Part shown: positions 9,651 through 16,838 of the stretch, piece by piece
Numbering within the stretch: position 1 is the stretch's first letter
How the letters are laid out: the number at the start of each line of letters is the position of its first letter
Source of the DNA: Adhaeribacter radiodurans
GTDB taxonomy: Bacteria; Bacteroidota; Bacteroidia; Cytophagales; Hymenobacteraceae
Direction: 5' to 3'
DNA length: 64,000 nucleotides
Assembly: GCF_014075995.1 (NCBI RefSeq)
Contig: NZ_CP055153.1
Span: 3,906,001 to 3,970,000 of the forward strand
Position numbers and translations under genes: made by a program
Notes under the pieces: generated by a model
What the model was told of the DNA's origin: nothing
Database searches by the model: none
Seen by the model: only the letters and a program-made list of their open reading frames with translations

Positions 9651-11746
9651 TAACTCAACGTTAGTGTGATGATACTTCCTTTCTGAATAGGAGAACCTGG
9701 ATCTAATGATTGTTTCTGTACTCTCCCCATTCCTACTTTTTTTACTTTTAACCCTTGATTGCCGAGTAAAAACAAAGCATCGCGTAAGGTCATGCCACTC
9801 ACATCGGGCACCCGGCCTACTTGTAACGGCACCGGTTTCCAAACGTAAGAATGCGCCTGCGAATCGGCTTTAATCCACTCCTGGTCAGCTAAAGGATGGC
9901 TGCTGATACCAATTCGGTTACAAATTAAGGTTAATTCTTCTTGCTGACCGGCTTTTACCGGCGGCAAGGTGCGTTTATCCGGCATAATGAGCGCCGCAAA
10001 AGGTTTGTGAATGGCTAAATCGCGAACGTAAGCTTTATCGGCTAATTCCCGGAATACCGGAGCGGCAACATCGCCTCCGTAAATGCGGCCTTTTTTAGGG
10101 GTATCAATAATAATAATGCAGGAATATTTCGGATTATCCGCCGGGAAATAACCCGCAAAAGAAGTGGAATAATCTTTAATATACTGCCCGTTTTTTGTTT
10201 TCCAGGAGGTACCTGTTTTACCCGCCACTTTGTAATTTAAATTTTTTACTTGTTTACCGGTACCTTTTTCCACTACGGCTTCCATAATAGATTGCAATTT
10301 TTTAGCTGTTTCTTCAGAGCAAATGCGACCTAAAGTTTCCGCTTGAAAAGAATCTACTACTGCATCAGCTTTCCGGATTTCTTTTACAATCATGGGTTTT
10401 ACTTTAATGCCGTTGTTCGCCACAGCATTGTAAAAAGCCAAAGTTTGTAAAGGTGAAATTTTTAATCCGTAACCAATAGCCATCCGGGATAAGGTTGAAC
10501 GGCTCCAGCCCCGGTCGGTAGTTGTACGAATAAACGGTTTAGCTTCTCCGTGCATCTGGAAACCAAGTGGTTTATCGATGCCGAATTGCTGCAAGTACTC
10601 AATGTATTTCTCGGGCTTTTTGCCAAAGTGTGTTTCAACGAGTTTGGCCGTGCCTACGTTAGAAGATTTTTCAAAGACTTGGGAAATAGAGATTTTACCG
10701 TAACCACCACCGTGGGCCTCTCCCATACTTACCCCACCAAATACCTGACGGCCATGACCGGTATCCACTGTATCCTCAGGAGTAAGATTAGTATCTTCGA
10801 AGAGGGCCATCATGGAAGCGAGTTTAAAGGTTGAACCCGGCTCGGTTCGACCATGGTCACCCACGGCATAGTTGTAATTTTCAACGTAAACCCCTTCGCT
10901 GGCTTTTCCTAAATTAGCAATGGCTTTAATAGCGCCGGTTTTCACTTCCATTAAAATTACACAGCCATATTGGGCATTATTTAAGACTAATGCCTTATAA
11001 AGCGCGTTTTCGGCTACGTCCTGCAGGTTAATATCAATGGTAGTTTTAATATCGTAACCGGGTAAAGGCTTAATTTCGGTACCATCGTAAATCGGCTTAT
11101 TTCCGCCCGCCATCCGTTCGAACAAAGCTTCTCCGTCTTTCCCAGCTAGTTGGCGGTTATAGGTAAACTCTAAGCCCGAGCCGTTGCCGTCTTCGGTCAT
11201 ACGGCCAATGGTCCGCTGGGCCAAGGAGCCAAAGGGCCGGAAACGCTTATCTACTTTTTCAAAAATTACCCCGCCTTTGTTCTTACCGGCCCGGAATATA
11301 GGCCAGGAAGCCATCATTTTCTTTTCCTGATAGTTAATCTGGCGCGGATGCAAACGCAGATAGCGCCGTTGCTCGGCACGGGCGTTTTTTATTTTCCGGC
11401 GGTATCCTTCGGGTGATTTATCCTGGTAAAACCGGGATAATAGTAAGGCCAGCGAATCAATGCCTTTATTAAAAACCTTGTCGTCGCAAATAGTTGCATC
11501 AAAAGCGACGCGGTAAAAAGGTAAGGAAGTAGCTAAAATACTTTCGTTATCTGAATAAATATTGCCCCGGGTAGCATAAACCGGCTGATAAATAATGCGG
11601 CTCTCTTTGGCAATCTGGCGCCACTTGGTTCCTTCAAAATACTGGATGCGAACTACTTTGTAGATAATAGCGCCCGCAAAAAAACATACAAACAAGAAAG
11701 CTACCCGCACGCGGGTAACAATTGATTTTTTAATATTCTTCCCCAT
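9650..11746 (-). CDS. ftsI: Septal penicillin-binding protein FtsI (PBP3 type) with C-terminal PASTA domain
   Basis: Class B transpeptidase that cross-links septal peptidoglycan with FtsW. The 698-residue protein has one N-terminal membrane segment (about 14-32), a dimerisation region, and a transpeptidase domain with STFK (305-308, nucleophile Ser305), SSN (361-363) and KTG (510-512). The last 60 or so residues form one PASTA repeat (VPDVSGMTLRDALFLL onward). PASTA on FtsI is common in Gram-positives and also in Bacteroidota. Its ATG lies inside ftsL (17-base overlap). Confidence 0.96.
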   Translation of the reverse strand: MGKNIKKSIVTRVRVAFLFVCFFAGAIIYKVVRIQYFEGTKWRQIAKESRIIYQPVYATRGNIYSDNESILATSLPFYRVAFDATICDDKVFNKGIDSLALLLSRFYQDKSPEGYRRKIKNARAEQRRYLRLHPRQINYQEKKMMASWPIFRAGKNKGGVIFEKVDKRFRPFGSLAQRTIGRMTEDGNGSGLEFTYNRQLAGKDGEALFERMAGGNKPIYDGTEIKPLPGYDIKTTIDINLQDVAENALYKALVLNNAQYGCVILMEVKTGAIKAIANLGKASEGVYVENYNYAVGDHGRTEPGSTFKLASMMALFEDTNLTPEDTVDTGHGRQVFGGVSMGEAHGGGYGKISISQVFEKSSNVGTAKLVETHFGKKPEKYIEYLQQFGIDKPLGFQMHGEAKPFIRTTTDRGWSRSTLSRMAIGYGLKISPLQTLAFYNAVANNGIKVKPMIVKEIRKADAVVDSFQAETLGRICSEETAKKLQSIMEAVVEKGTGKQVKNLNYKVAGKTGTSWKTKNGQYIKDYSTSFAGYFPADNPKYSCIIIIDTPKKGRIYGGDVAAPVFRELADKAYVRDLAIHKPFAALIMPDKRTLPPVKAGQQEELTLICNRIGISSHPLADQEWIKADSQAHSYVWKPVPLQVGRVPDVSGMTLRDALFLLGNQGLKVKKVGMGRVQKQSLDPGSPIQKGSIITLTLS

Positions 11747-12164
11747 CTACTTCAATCTGATAAGGTGGTGATGAACTTTCTACAATGCCGGCCGGAGCTA
11801 CTTTACGAGCCACTTCGCTCTGCTTGCTGGCTTCCATGTAGTCGGACTTAAGTGTGGTATAATCGGCCCGGAAATCTTCGGTTTCGCTTTTGGTGCGATC
11901 AATTTTCCGGATGGTTTTCTCGGCGTAATGGGTATTGCCTATGTAAAACAGCGTAATAGCCATAATATACAACACGTAAGGCAAGTATTTTACCGGTAAT
12001 CCATCCCGAAAAATACTATCCACTTTGGTATAGCGATCCAGAAGATGAAATAAGCTGGTACCCTTTTGCCGGGGTACTTCTACTGGGGCAGGCATCGGCA
12101 CCGCCTTTAGGGTATTGGCTTTAGGTTTTACCGGTGGTCTTTCCTTAACTGTGTTATAGGCCAT
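11730..12164 (-). CDS. ftsL: FtsL-like small divisome membrane protein
   Basis: The 144-residue protein has a basic, proline-containing cytoplasmic N-terminus of about 55 residues, one membrane segment (about 61-78), then a polar, coiled-coil-prone extracytoplasmic segment. That topology and the position between rsmH and ftsI identify it as the FtsL equivalent, which pairs with FtsQ and DivIC/FtsB. Sequence identity across phyla is very low, so the call rests on context. The N-terminal extension is longer than in E. coli FtsL (121 residues). Confidence 0.82.
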   Translation of the reverse strand: MAYNTVKERPPVKPKANTLKAVPMPAPVEVPRQKGTSLFHLLDRYTKVDSIFRDGLPVKYLPYVLYIMAITLFYIGNTHYAEKTIRKIDRTKSETEDFRADYTTLKSDYMEASKQSEVARKVAPAGIVESSSPPYQIEVDGEEY

Positions 12165-12169
12165 GCTTT

Positions 12170-12272
12170 CTACGTTTTAAGTTATATGTTTTAGGTTTTA
12201 CGTCTTCTATTTTTCGTGTCCTTGCCAGCACACCTCCCAACTTTTAACTCATAACTTTTAACTTTTAACTCA
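12170..12272. repeat. Intergenic word-repeat pair in inverted orientation, between rsmH and ftsL
   Basis: The 105-base gap in the middle of the dcw operon is built from degenerate copies of a short word. The left part reads TTTTAAGTTATATGTTTTAGG and the right part AACTTTTAACTCATAACTTT followed by a second copy, roughly the inverse complement, so the transcript could fold back. A related half-copy sits at 58012-58050. The right end overlaps the rsmH stop codon. The gap codes for nothing. Confidence 0.6.
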
Positions 12273-13175
12273 TAATTTCCTGGCTACCCGCAATCGGGCA
12301 CTCCGCGAACGATTGTTTTCCTGCAACTCTTTTTCGCTGGGTATAATGGGTTTGCGGATTACTGATTCGAGTGGCTTTAATTCGTTGCCAAATAAATCTT
12401 TTTCTACTTCGCCAAAGAACTTACCTTTCGCGATAAAATTTTTTACTAATCTGTCTTCCAGCGAGTGATAAGAAATTACTACTAATCGACCACCGGGTTT
12501 TAACACCTCTACGGTTTGTTCCAGCATTTCTTCCAGCGCTTTTAATTCATCGTTTACTTCAATGCGTAAAGCCTGAAATACCTGTGCCAGGTATTTATTT
12601 TCTTTTCCTCGCGGAATTAAACTACCAATTACCTTTTTAAAATCAGCAATTGTTTCAATGGCCTGAACACCCCGAGCCTGCACAATTTGCCGGGCTAAGG
12701 TTCGGGCGTTTTTTACCTCCCCATACATCCCAAAAATCCGGTGCAGGTCTTCTTCGGAATAAGTTGTTAAAACTTCCTGCGCCGACAAAGCAGCCTCAGG
12801 GTCCATGCGCATATCCAAGGGACCATCAAACCGAGTAGAAAAACCGCGCTCTGGCACGTTAAACTGGTGCGATGAAACCCCCAGATCGGCCAGAATGCCA
12901 TCTACCTCTTTTACTCCATACAACCGTAAGTATTTTTTCAGATAACGAAAATTAGCTTTCACGAATGTAAAAGCCGGATCTGTTATCCGCTGCGCTTGCT
13001 TCTCCGCGTCCGTATCCTGATCAAAGCTATATAACCGGGCGCCTCCGGTTAATTTATTTATAATGTATTCGGAATGGCCACCGCCTCCGAAGGTAACATC
13101 CATATAAGTACCACCAGGCTTTAAATCCAGGGCTTCTACTGATTCCGGCAATAAAACAGGAACATGGTATGCCAT
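12270..13175 (-). CDS. rsmH: 16S rRNA (cytosine1402-N4)-methyltransferase RsmH (MraW)
   Basis: SAM-dependent enzyme that methylates the 16S rRNA decoding site. The 301-residue length is typical. The SAM-binding motif DVTFGGGGHS is near residues 26-35, followed by LADLGVSSHQ and the C-terminal ISYHSLEDRLVK and RSRSARLRVA blocks. The ATG at 13173-13175 overlaps the mraZ stop by one base (TAATG), so it is translationally coupled to mraZ. Confidence 0.97.
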   Translation of the reverse strand: MAYHVPVLLPESVEALDLKPGGTYMDVTFGGGGHSEYIINKLTGGARLYSFDQDTDAEKQAQRITDPAFTFVKANFRYLKKYLRLYGVKEVDGILADLGVSSHQFNVPERGFSTRFDGPLDMRMDPEAALSAQEVLTTYSEEDLHRIFGMYGEVKNARTLARQIVQARGVQAIETIADFKKVIGSLIPRGKENKYLAQVFQALRIEVNDELKALEEMLEQTVEVLKPGGRLVVISYHSLEDRLVKNFIAKGKFFGEVEKDLFGNELKPLESVIRKPIIPSEKELQENNRSRSARLRVARKL

Positions 13176-13642
13176 TATTCAACTACTGGATTTAAGGGCT
13201 GATCGCCTAAAAATTTTTGTGCCAACTGCGAGAAATTCTCCTGATCTTTAATCAGGAAATCCTCGTATTTATCTGGATTCCAGATTTCTACCCGGTTACC
13301 CAGACCTACTATTATTGAATCTTTATCAATCTCTGCGTACCGTACCATAGTGCGCGGCAGAATAAACCTTCCGGTATTATCGAGTTCTATCTCGGTATTT
13401 CCCCGAAAAAAATTCCTTTGAAAATGCCGGTATTCCTCGTTAAACTCATTCAACCCTGCTACCCGGTCGTAAATCTTTTTCCATTCCTGCTTTGGATACA
13501 AAACCAGGCAAGGCTCAAACCCCCGGGTTAATACCACGTGATTGCCTGATTCCTCTGGTAGGTTGGCTTTTATCTTGGCGGGTAAAACCAACCTCCCCTT
13601 AGGATCTAGCTTGCACTCGTATTCACCGGAGAGAAAGTTCAT
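13175..13642 (-). CDS. mraZ: Transcriptional regulator MraZ
   Basis: Ring-forming DNA-binding protein that in E. coli and Mycoplasma binds repeated boxes in its own promoter and controls the dcw operon. The 155-residue product contains two SpoVT/AbrB-like swapped-hairpin halves: CKLDPKGRLVLPAKI at about 10-24 and IELDNTGRFILPRTM at about 84-98. It is the first gene of the dcw cluster. Three 10-bp repeats in its promoter (13706-13735) match what is known of MraZ targets. Confidence 0.95.
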   Translation of the reverse strand: MNFLSGEYECKLDPKGRLVLPAKIKANLPEESGNHVVLTRGFEPCLVLYPKQEWKKIYDRVAGLNEFNEEYRHFQRNFFRGNTEIELDNTGRFILPRTMVRYAEIDKDSIIVGLGNRVEIWNPDKYEDFLIKDQENFSQLAQKFLGDQPLNPVVE

Positions 13643-13678
13643 AGAGTATACCTAAGTTTTATGTAATTCTCAGGTAAA

Positions 13679-13708
13679 CAAATGTACGCAATCCAAAAAA
13701 TTTGTCAA
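13679..13708 (-). promoter_or_regulatory. Bacteroidota-type promoter of the dcw operon (mraZp)
   Basis: Read on the minus strand, a perfect -7 element TACATTTG (consensus TAnnTTTG) lies at 13686-13679 and a -33 TTG at 13708-13706, separated by 19 bases, as expected for the primary sigma factor of Bacteroidota. Transcription would start around 13672, about 30 bases before the mraZ ATG. The -33 element lies inside the first putative MraZ box. Confidence 0.75.
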
Positions 13709-13735
13709 CCACGTTCTACCACTTTTTACCACTTT
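13706..13735 (-). promoter_or_regulatory. Putative MraZ operator: three tandem 10-bp GTGGT boxes
   Basis: On the minus strand the three consecutive decamers are AAAGTGGTAA (13735-13726), AAAGTGGTAG (13725-13716) and AACGTGGTTG (13715-13706). The 10-bp period and the GTGG core match known MraZ boxes (TGGGN repeats 10 bp apart in E. coli, AAAGTG-type boxes in Mycoplasma). The last box covers the -33 promoter element, so repression by exclusion of RNA polymerase is the simple inference. Confidence 0.75.
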
Positions 13736-13781
13736 GTGGATAAATTATGGTTTTCCCCACCACTTATACACATTATCCACA
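13735..13781. promoter_or_regulatory. Cluster of three perfect DnaA boxes
   Basis: TGTGGATAA at 13735-13743 is the inverse complement of TTATCCACA. TTATACACA (13764-13772) is followed directly by TTATCCACA (13773-13781). All three fit the DnaA box consensus TTATNCACA. They lie just upstream of the MraZ boxes and beside an AT-rich stretch (13795-13870). This could be DnaA control of the dcw operon or part of a replication origin; see the findings. Confidence 0.65.
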
Positions 13782-13974
13782 TAGTTCTCCTTCCACTTTT
13801 AAAATCGCGTTTTTTAGCTTAAACAAGCATATTTTTACTAAATCATGCCTTTAAAAATCTTAATTGCTTCATTAGAAACCATTTGCAAAACAAGAGTTCA
13901 AGCAGCCACAAGAAGGTATTGCGTAGGCTAAGTAGAGGTGGGAGAAAGTAGAAGAAATTTCCTAAATTTAGTCT

Positions 13975-14355
13975 ATGAAAAAGCTGGTGTTACATGGCTT
14001 TTGGCTAAGCCTTGTTTTTGAAATTTTGTTTAACTCGCTGAGCTTTGCTAATTCAGCACAAGTTCAATCCGATTCTCCGTCAGTAAAAGCACACGATGCT
14101 ACCTGTGGCCCTAAATTACAGGACAAAAAAGCAGTAAAAACAAAAGCAAAAATAAAGAAAGAACAATGTATTACAGCACCGAAGCAATGTTATAAGCAAT
14201 CTCCGGTAACTGAAAAGCCATCCTTTATTAAATTACCGGTCTTGTTTCCGATTTCCAGAGAAGTAGCTTTTGAAGGAAATATAGCTTTACCGGAAGGCTC
14301 TTTATATGCTGTGGTTCATTCCAGTTCTTCCCAATTTTCGCCACTGAGTTACTAG
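13975..14355 (+). CDS. Small exported protein of unknown function
   Basis: I do not recognise the 126-residue product. It starts with a convincing signal peptide (MKK, a hydrophobic stretch to about residue 23, then SFANSA). The mature part is lysine-rich at about 45-65 and proline/serine-rich later, with four cysteines in the mature region, and has no catalytic motif. It is the only plus-strand gene between two large minus-strand operons. Its ATG is 332 bases from the divergent mraZ start. The following hairpin at 14428-14482 would end its transcript. Confidence 0.6.
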   Translation: MKKLVLHGFWLSLVFEILFNSLSFANSAQVQSDSPSVKAHDATCGPKLQDKKAVKTKAKIKKEQCITAPKQCYKQSPVTEKPSFIKLPVLFPISREVAFEGNIALPEGSLYAVVHSSSSQFSPLSY

Positions 14356-14360
14356 TTCGA

Positions 14361-14390
14361 ATCGCGGATTAACAGGATTGCGCGGATTTC
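14361..14390 (+). repeat. GCGGATTAACAGGATTG-type interspersed repeat, left copy
   Basis: ATCGCGGATTAACAGGATTG followed by CGCGGATT. An inverted copy is at 14545-14583, enclosing the perfect hairpin at 14428-14482. Related copies occur at 45778-45814 and 46198-46230. Similar words are common between genes in Bacteroidota genomes. Their role is unknown. Confidence 0.75.
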
Positions 14391-14427
14391 TTTATTTCTG
14401 CAAGAGTTAATTGAAGTTATTTACTAA

Positions 14428-14482
14428 AATCAAAACAGAAGAGCCATTACGTTATATGCGTAATGGCTCTTCTGTTTTGATT
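14428..14482. terminator. Bidirectional hairpin terminator between the hypothetical gene and crtW
   Basis: Two perfectly complementary 24-base arms (14428-14451 and 14459-14482) enclose a 7-base loop. The outer arms run CAAAACAG / CTGTTTTG, giving A-rich and T-rich flanks in both directions. The genes on either side converge, so one hairpin can serve both. Confidence 0.8.
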
Positions 14483-14544
14483 AAACTTAAAATTTTAAAA
14501 TTGTGGTATCTTCAGGTATTAAAATTTTACTAAATGCGCCAATA

Positions 14545-14583
14545 AAAATCCGCACAATCCTGTTAATCCGCGCAAATCCGCAA
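14545..14583 (-). repeat. GCGGATTAACAGGATTG-type interspersed repeat, inverted right copy
   Basis: Minus-strand copy of the repeat at 14361-14390. Read on the minus strand it contains GCGGATTTGCGCGGATTAAC and then AGGATTGTGCGGATTT. It ends two bases short of the crtW stop codon. The pair could form a long outer stem around the terminator hairpin. Confidence 0.75.
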
Positions 14584-14584
14584 T

Positions 14585-15265
14585 TCAGGATTTAACTTTA
14601 TATAATTGCCACCAGGGTAAATACGGCTTGTCGTGGTGCTCGTAGTGGTAACCAAAAAAATAACAACTTAAAAAAGCCCATACGTGATTTTTTGCCTGAG
14701 TGCCGGATTTATGTTTATTATCAGGTTCGTGCTCGCCCCGGTGCGGTAAATAGGTGCCAAAGTAAAACAATTGAAATGTTGCCAAAATAGCGGGAAGCAT
14801 CCAATACAAAACTACATTTTCGACCGGAAAAATCAACTTTAAAAAGTTAAAGGTTACAGCCATGAGCAAAAGTTGCGGCCAAGTAATATATTGTTTCAGG
14901 AAAGAATAATACCAGGCAAAAAAATTACCGCCATGATAATCCGGGTCCTGATCGGTGGCTACGTGGCGATGGTGGGCATGATGACGGGGCAAAAGCCGGA
15001 AATAGTTATTATACGCAAATAATCCAGCCGTACTCACTCCCACTAATTGGTTTACTTTTTTATTCCGGGAAACTACCCCGTGCATCGCATCATGAGCGGT
15101 AATAAACAAGCCCGTGTATAAATGCATTTGCACCAGAATAAAAAAATAAGTTAAAGGAGAAGCCCAGTTTACCGTTTGCTGTAGTAAAAAGGATAAGCAA
15201 GTAAACCAAAGGGTAATAATAGCGAATGCAATGAAAACGCCGCGGTGCTTTTGAATTAAAGGCAT
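14585..15265 (-). CDS. crtW: Beta-carotene ketolase, CrtW type
   Basis: Membrane di-iron oxygenase of the fatty-acid-desaturase superfamily that adds 4-keto groups to beta-ionone rings. Length is 226 residues. The histidine boxes HDAMH (58-62), HHAHH (95-99) and HYEHH (207-211), plus the CrtW-like FYFGTYLPHRGEHE (168-181), are all present. It is the last gene of the minus-strand carotenoid operon, 23 bases after ispH. With crtZ at 21927, an astaxanthin-like or related ketocarotenoid is possible; the exact product is inference. Confidence 0.88.
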   Translation of the reverse strand: MPLIQKHRGVFIAFAIITLWFTCLSFLLQQTVNWASPLTYFFILVQMHLYTGLFITAHDAMHGVVSRNKKVNQLVGVSTAGLFAYNNYFRLLPRHHAHHRHVATDQDPDYHGGNFFAWYYSFLKQYITWPQLLLMAVTFNFLKLIFPVENVVLYWMLPAILATFQLFYFGTYLPHRGEHEPDNKHKSGTQAKNHVWAFLSCYFFGYHYEHHDKPYLPWWQLYKVKS

Positions 15266-15288
15266 AGTTACTGACTTACTTCAAATAA

Positions 15289-16134
15289 TTAATATGCAAG
15301 CAATGCTTGTTGCACTTCTTCCATTAGCCACATTGGGGTAGAGGTAGCCCCACAAATTCCCACCGACTCCTGCGACTGAAACCACTCCGGTTGTAAGTCC
15401 TCTACCTTAGATATAAAATAGGTATTAGGGTTCGTGTCTTTGCAGACTTGGTACAGCACTTTCCCGTTAGAAGATTTGGTACCCGAAACAAAAACAATTT
15501 TATCAAACTTTGCGGCAAATTTACGCAAGTCCTGGTCACGGTTACTTACCTGCCGGCAAATGGTATCATTAGCGTTTACCTGATAGCCTTTGGTTTGAAG
15601 TAGGTTCTTAATTTTATAGAAATTATCGGTGCTTTTAGTAGTTTGGCTGTACAATGTTATGTTAGCGGGCAGTTCGTGTTGCAACAGTTCCTCTACATTT
15701 TCGAAAACTACAGCATCGTTGTTTGTTTGACCGAGTAATCCTAATACTTCGGCATGGCCGTGTTTACCATAGATAAAAATCTTTTCTTTTTTATCATAAG
15801 AAGTCTTAATGCGGTTTTGCAACTTAAGAACTACTGGACACGAAGCATCTATTAAATTCAGGTTATTTTCTAAAGCGATTTGGTAAGTAGAGGGCGGTTC
15901 ACCGTGCGCCCGGATGAGTACGTGTTCGTTTTGGAGTTGCTTTAATTGCGCGTGATCAATAATGCGTAAACCACGCTTCTCCAAACGCTGGATTTCTTCA
16001 TCATTATGCACAATATCACCTAAACAGTATAAATAACCTTGCTCGTCGAGAATATCTTCGGCCATTTGAATGGCGTATATTACCCCGAAACAAAAACCGG
16101 AATTAGGATCGATATGAACGCGCAGTTGTAACAT
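15289..16134 (-). CDS. ispH: 4-hydroxy-3-methylbut-2-enyl diphosphate reductase IspH (LytB)
   Basis: Iron-sulfur enzyme for the last step of the MEP isoprenoid pathway, giving IPP and DMAPP. The 281-residue product has the expected cluster cysteines at C15 (GFCFGV), C99 (DASCPVV) and C193 (TICRQV), and the proton-relay Glu at E129 (GHAEVLG). It is inserted in the carotenoid operon (5 bases after crtYcd), tying precursor supply to pigment synthesis. Whether this is the only ispH in the genome cannot be seen here. Confidence 0.94.
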   Translation of the reverse strand: MLQLRVHIDPNSGFCFGVIYAIQMAEDILDEQGYLYCLGDIVHNDEEIQRLEKRGLRIIDHAQLKQLQNEHVLIRAHGEPPSTYQIALENNLNLIDASCPVVLKLQNRIKTSYDKKEKIFIYGKHGHAEVLGLLGQTNNDAVVFENVEELLQHELPANITLYSQTTKSTDNFYKIKNLLQTKGYQVNANDTICRQVSNRDQDLRKFAAKFDKIVFVSGTKSSNGKVLYQVCKDTNPNTYFISKVEDLQPEWFQSQESVGICGATSTPMWLMEEVQQALLAY

Positions 16135-16139
16135 GTATA

Positions 16140-16838
16140 CTAAACAAATTTCGGCAACGGAAGGTTTTGTTTTTGTCTTCGCCGGAAAAATTCGAAAGCA
16201 GTAATCGTTATCAGCAACATTACCATAGAGTACATAGTGTCTTCTATGGGAATAGTAGTAAGCCGAATGCCCAGGTTATGCCCATTATTATACCAAACCA
16301 CCGGTAACGAGGTAAGTACTCCGTTTACCAGTAAAAAAGGCACTAAATGCACTAAATACGCCAGGTAAAAACGACCAAGTAACCTATCTTTAAAGAATAA
16401 ATAATGAATGAAAAAGATAACCGGTAATAGCAGAAAAGTTACCGAAGTATATAATTTACCTAAATGCAGCAAGCCCACTAAAGATATAAAAATTGCTAAT
16501 AAAATAGTTACTACTAAAGCCCTTTGCTGCAAAAGGTCGCGCTTTACGTAAACATTCAAACATTCATAAATAAAAACACACGCGTAAGGCACCGTAATAA
16601 AAAACAGCACTTCTTCTAAAGGCAGGTTAAAAAAGTAAATTCCGAGTAAATAATCATTATTAAAGCCCCAAACGCCGTGCTGCGTGAAAATTGAATCCCA
16701 AACAATAAAAATAAGAGCGTTAATAGCAATGGCCGGAAACAGATATTTCCAGTTTTTATAAAACTGTACCCGCTTATCAAACGAAAGCAAAAACGGGAAC
16801 AGAATGGTAAAAATATTTAAATACAAGTAAATATACAT
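16140..16838 (-). CDS. Lycopene cyclase, fused CrtYc-CrtYd type
   Basis: Membrane lycopene beta-cyclase of the bacterial/archaeal CrtYcd class, not the FAD-dependent CrtY class. The 232-residue protein has about seven hydrophobic segments. Its two half-repeats each carry the class motif: PLEEVLFF at 73-80 and IPIEDTMY at about 197-204. It converts lycopene from CrtI into beta-carotene for CrtZ and CrtW. The start overlaps the stop of the upstream 176-aa gene by one base (TGATG). Confidence 0.9.
   Translation of the reverse strand: MYIYLYLNIFTILFPFLLSFDKRVQFYKNWKYLFPAIAINALIFIVWDSIFTQHGVWGFNNDYLLGIYFFNLPLEEVLFFITVPYACVFIYECLNVYVKRDLLQQRALVVTILLAIFISLVGLLHLGKLYTSVTFLLLPVIFFIHYLFFKDRLLGRFYLAYLVHLVPFLLVNGVLTSLPVVWYNNGHNLGIRLTTIPIEDTMYSMVMLLITITAFEFFRRRQKQNLPLPKFV

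Noticed and set aside
9651-9842. Longer murE start giving a 551-residue protein
   Set aside because: It would overlap ftsI by 192 bases and adds a sequence unlike the family; the TAATG start at 9650 gives the normal length.
14361-14583. Insertion sequence or integron site
   Set aside because: No transposase or integrase frame is present between the repeats and no flanking duplication is visible; kept as a repeat pair only.
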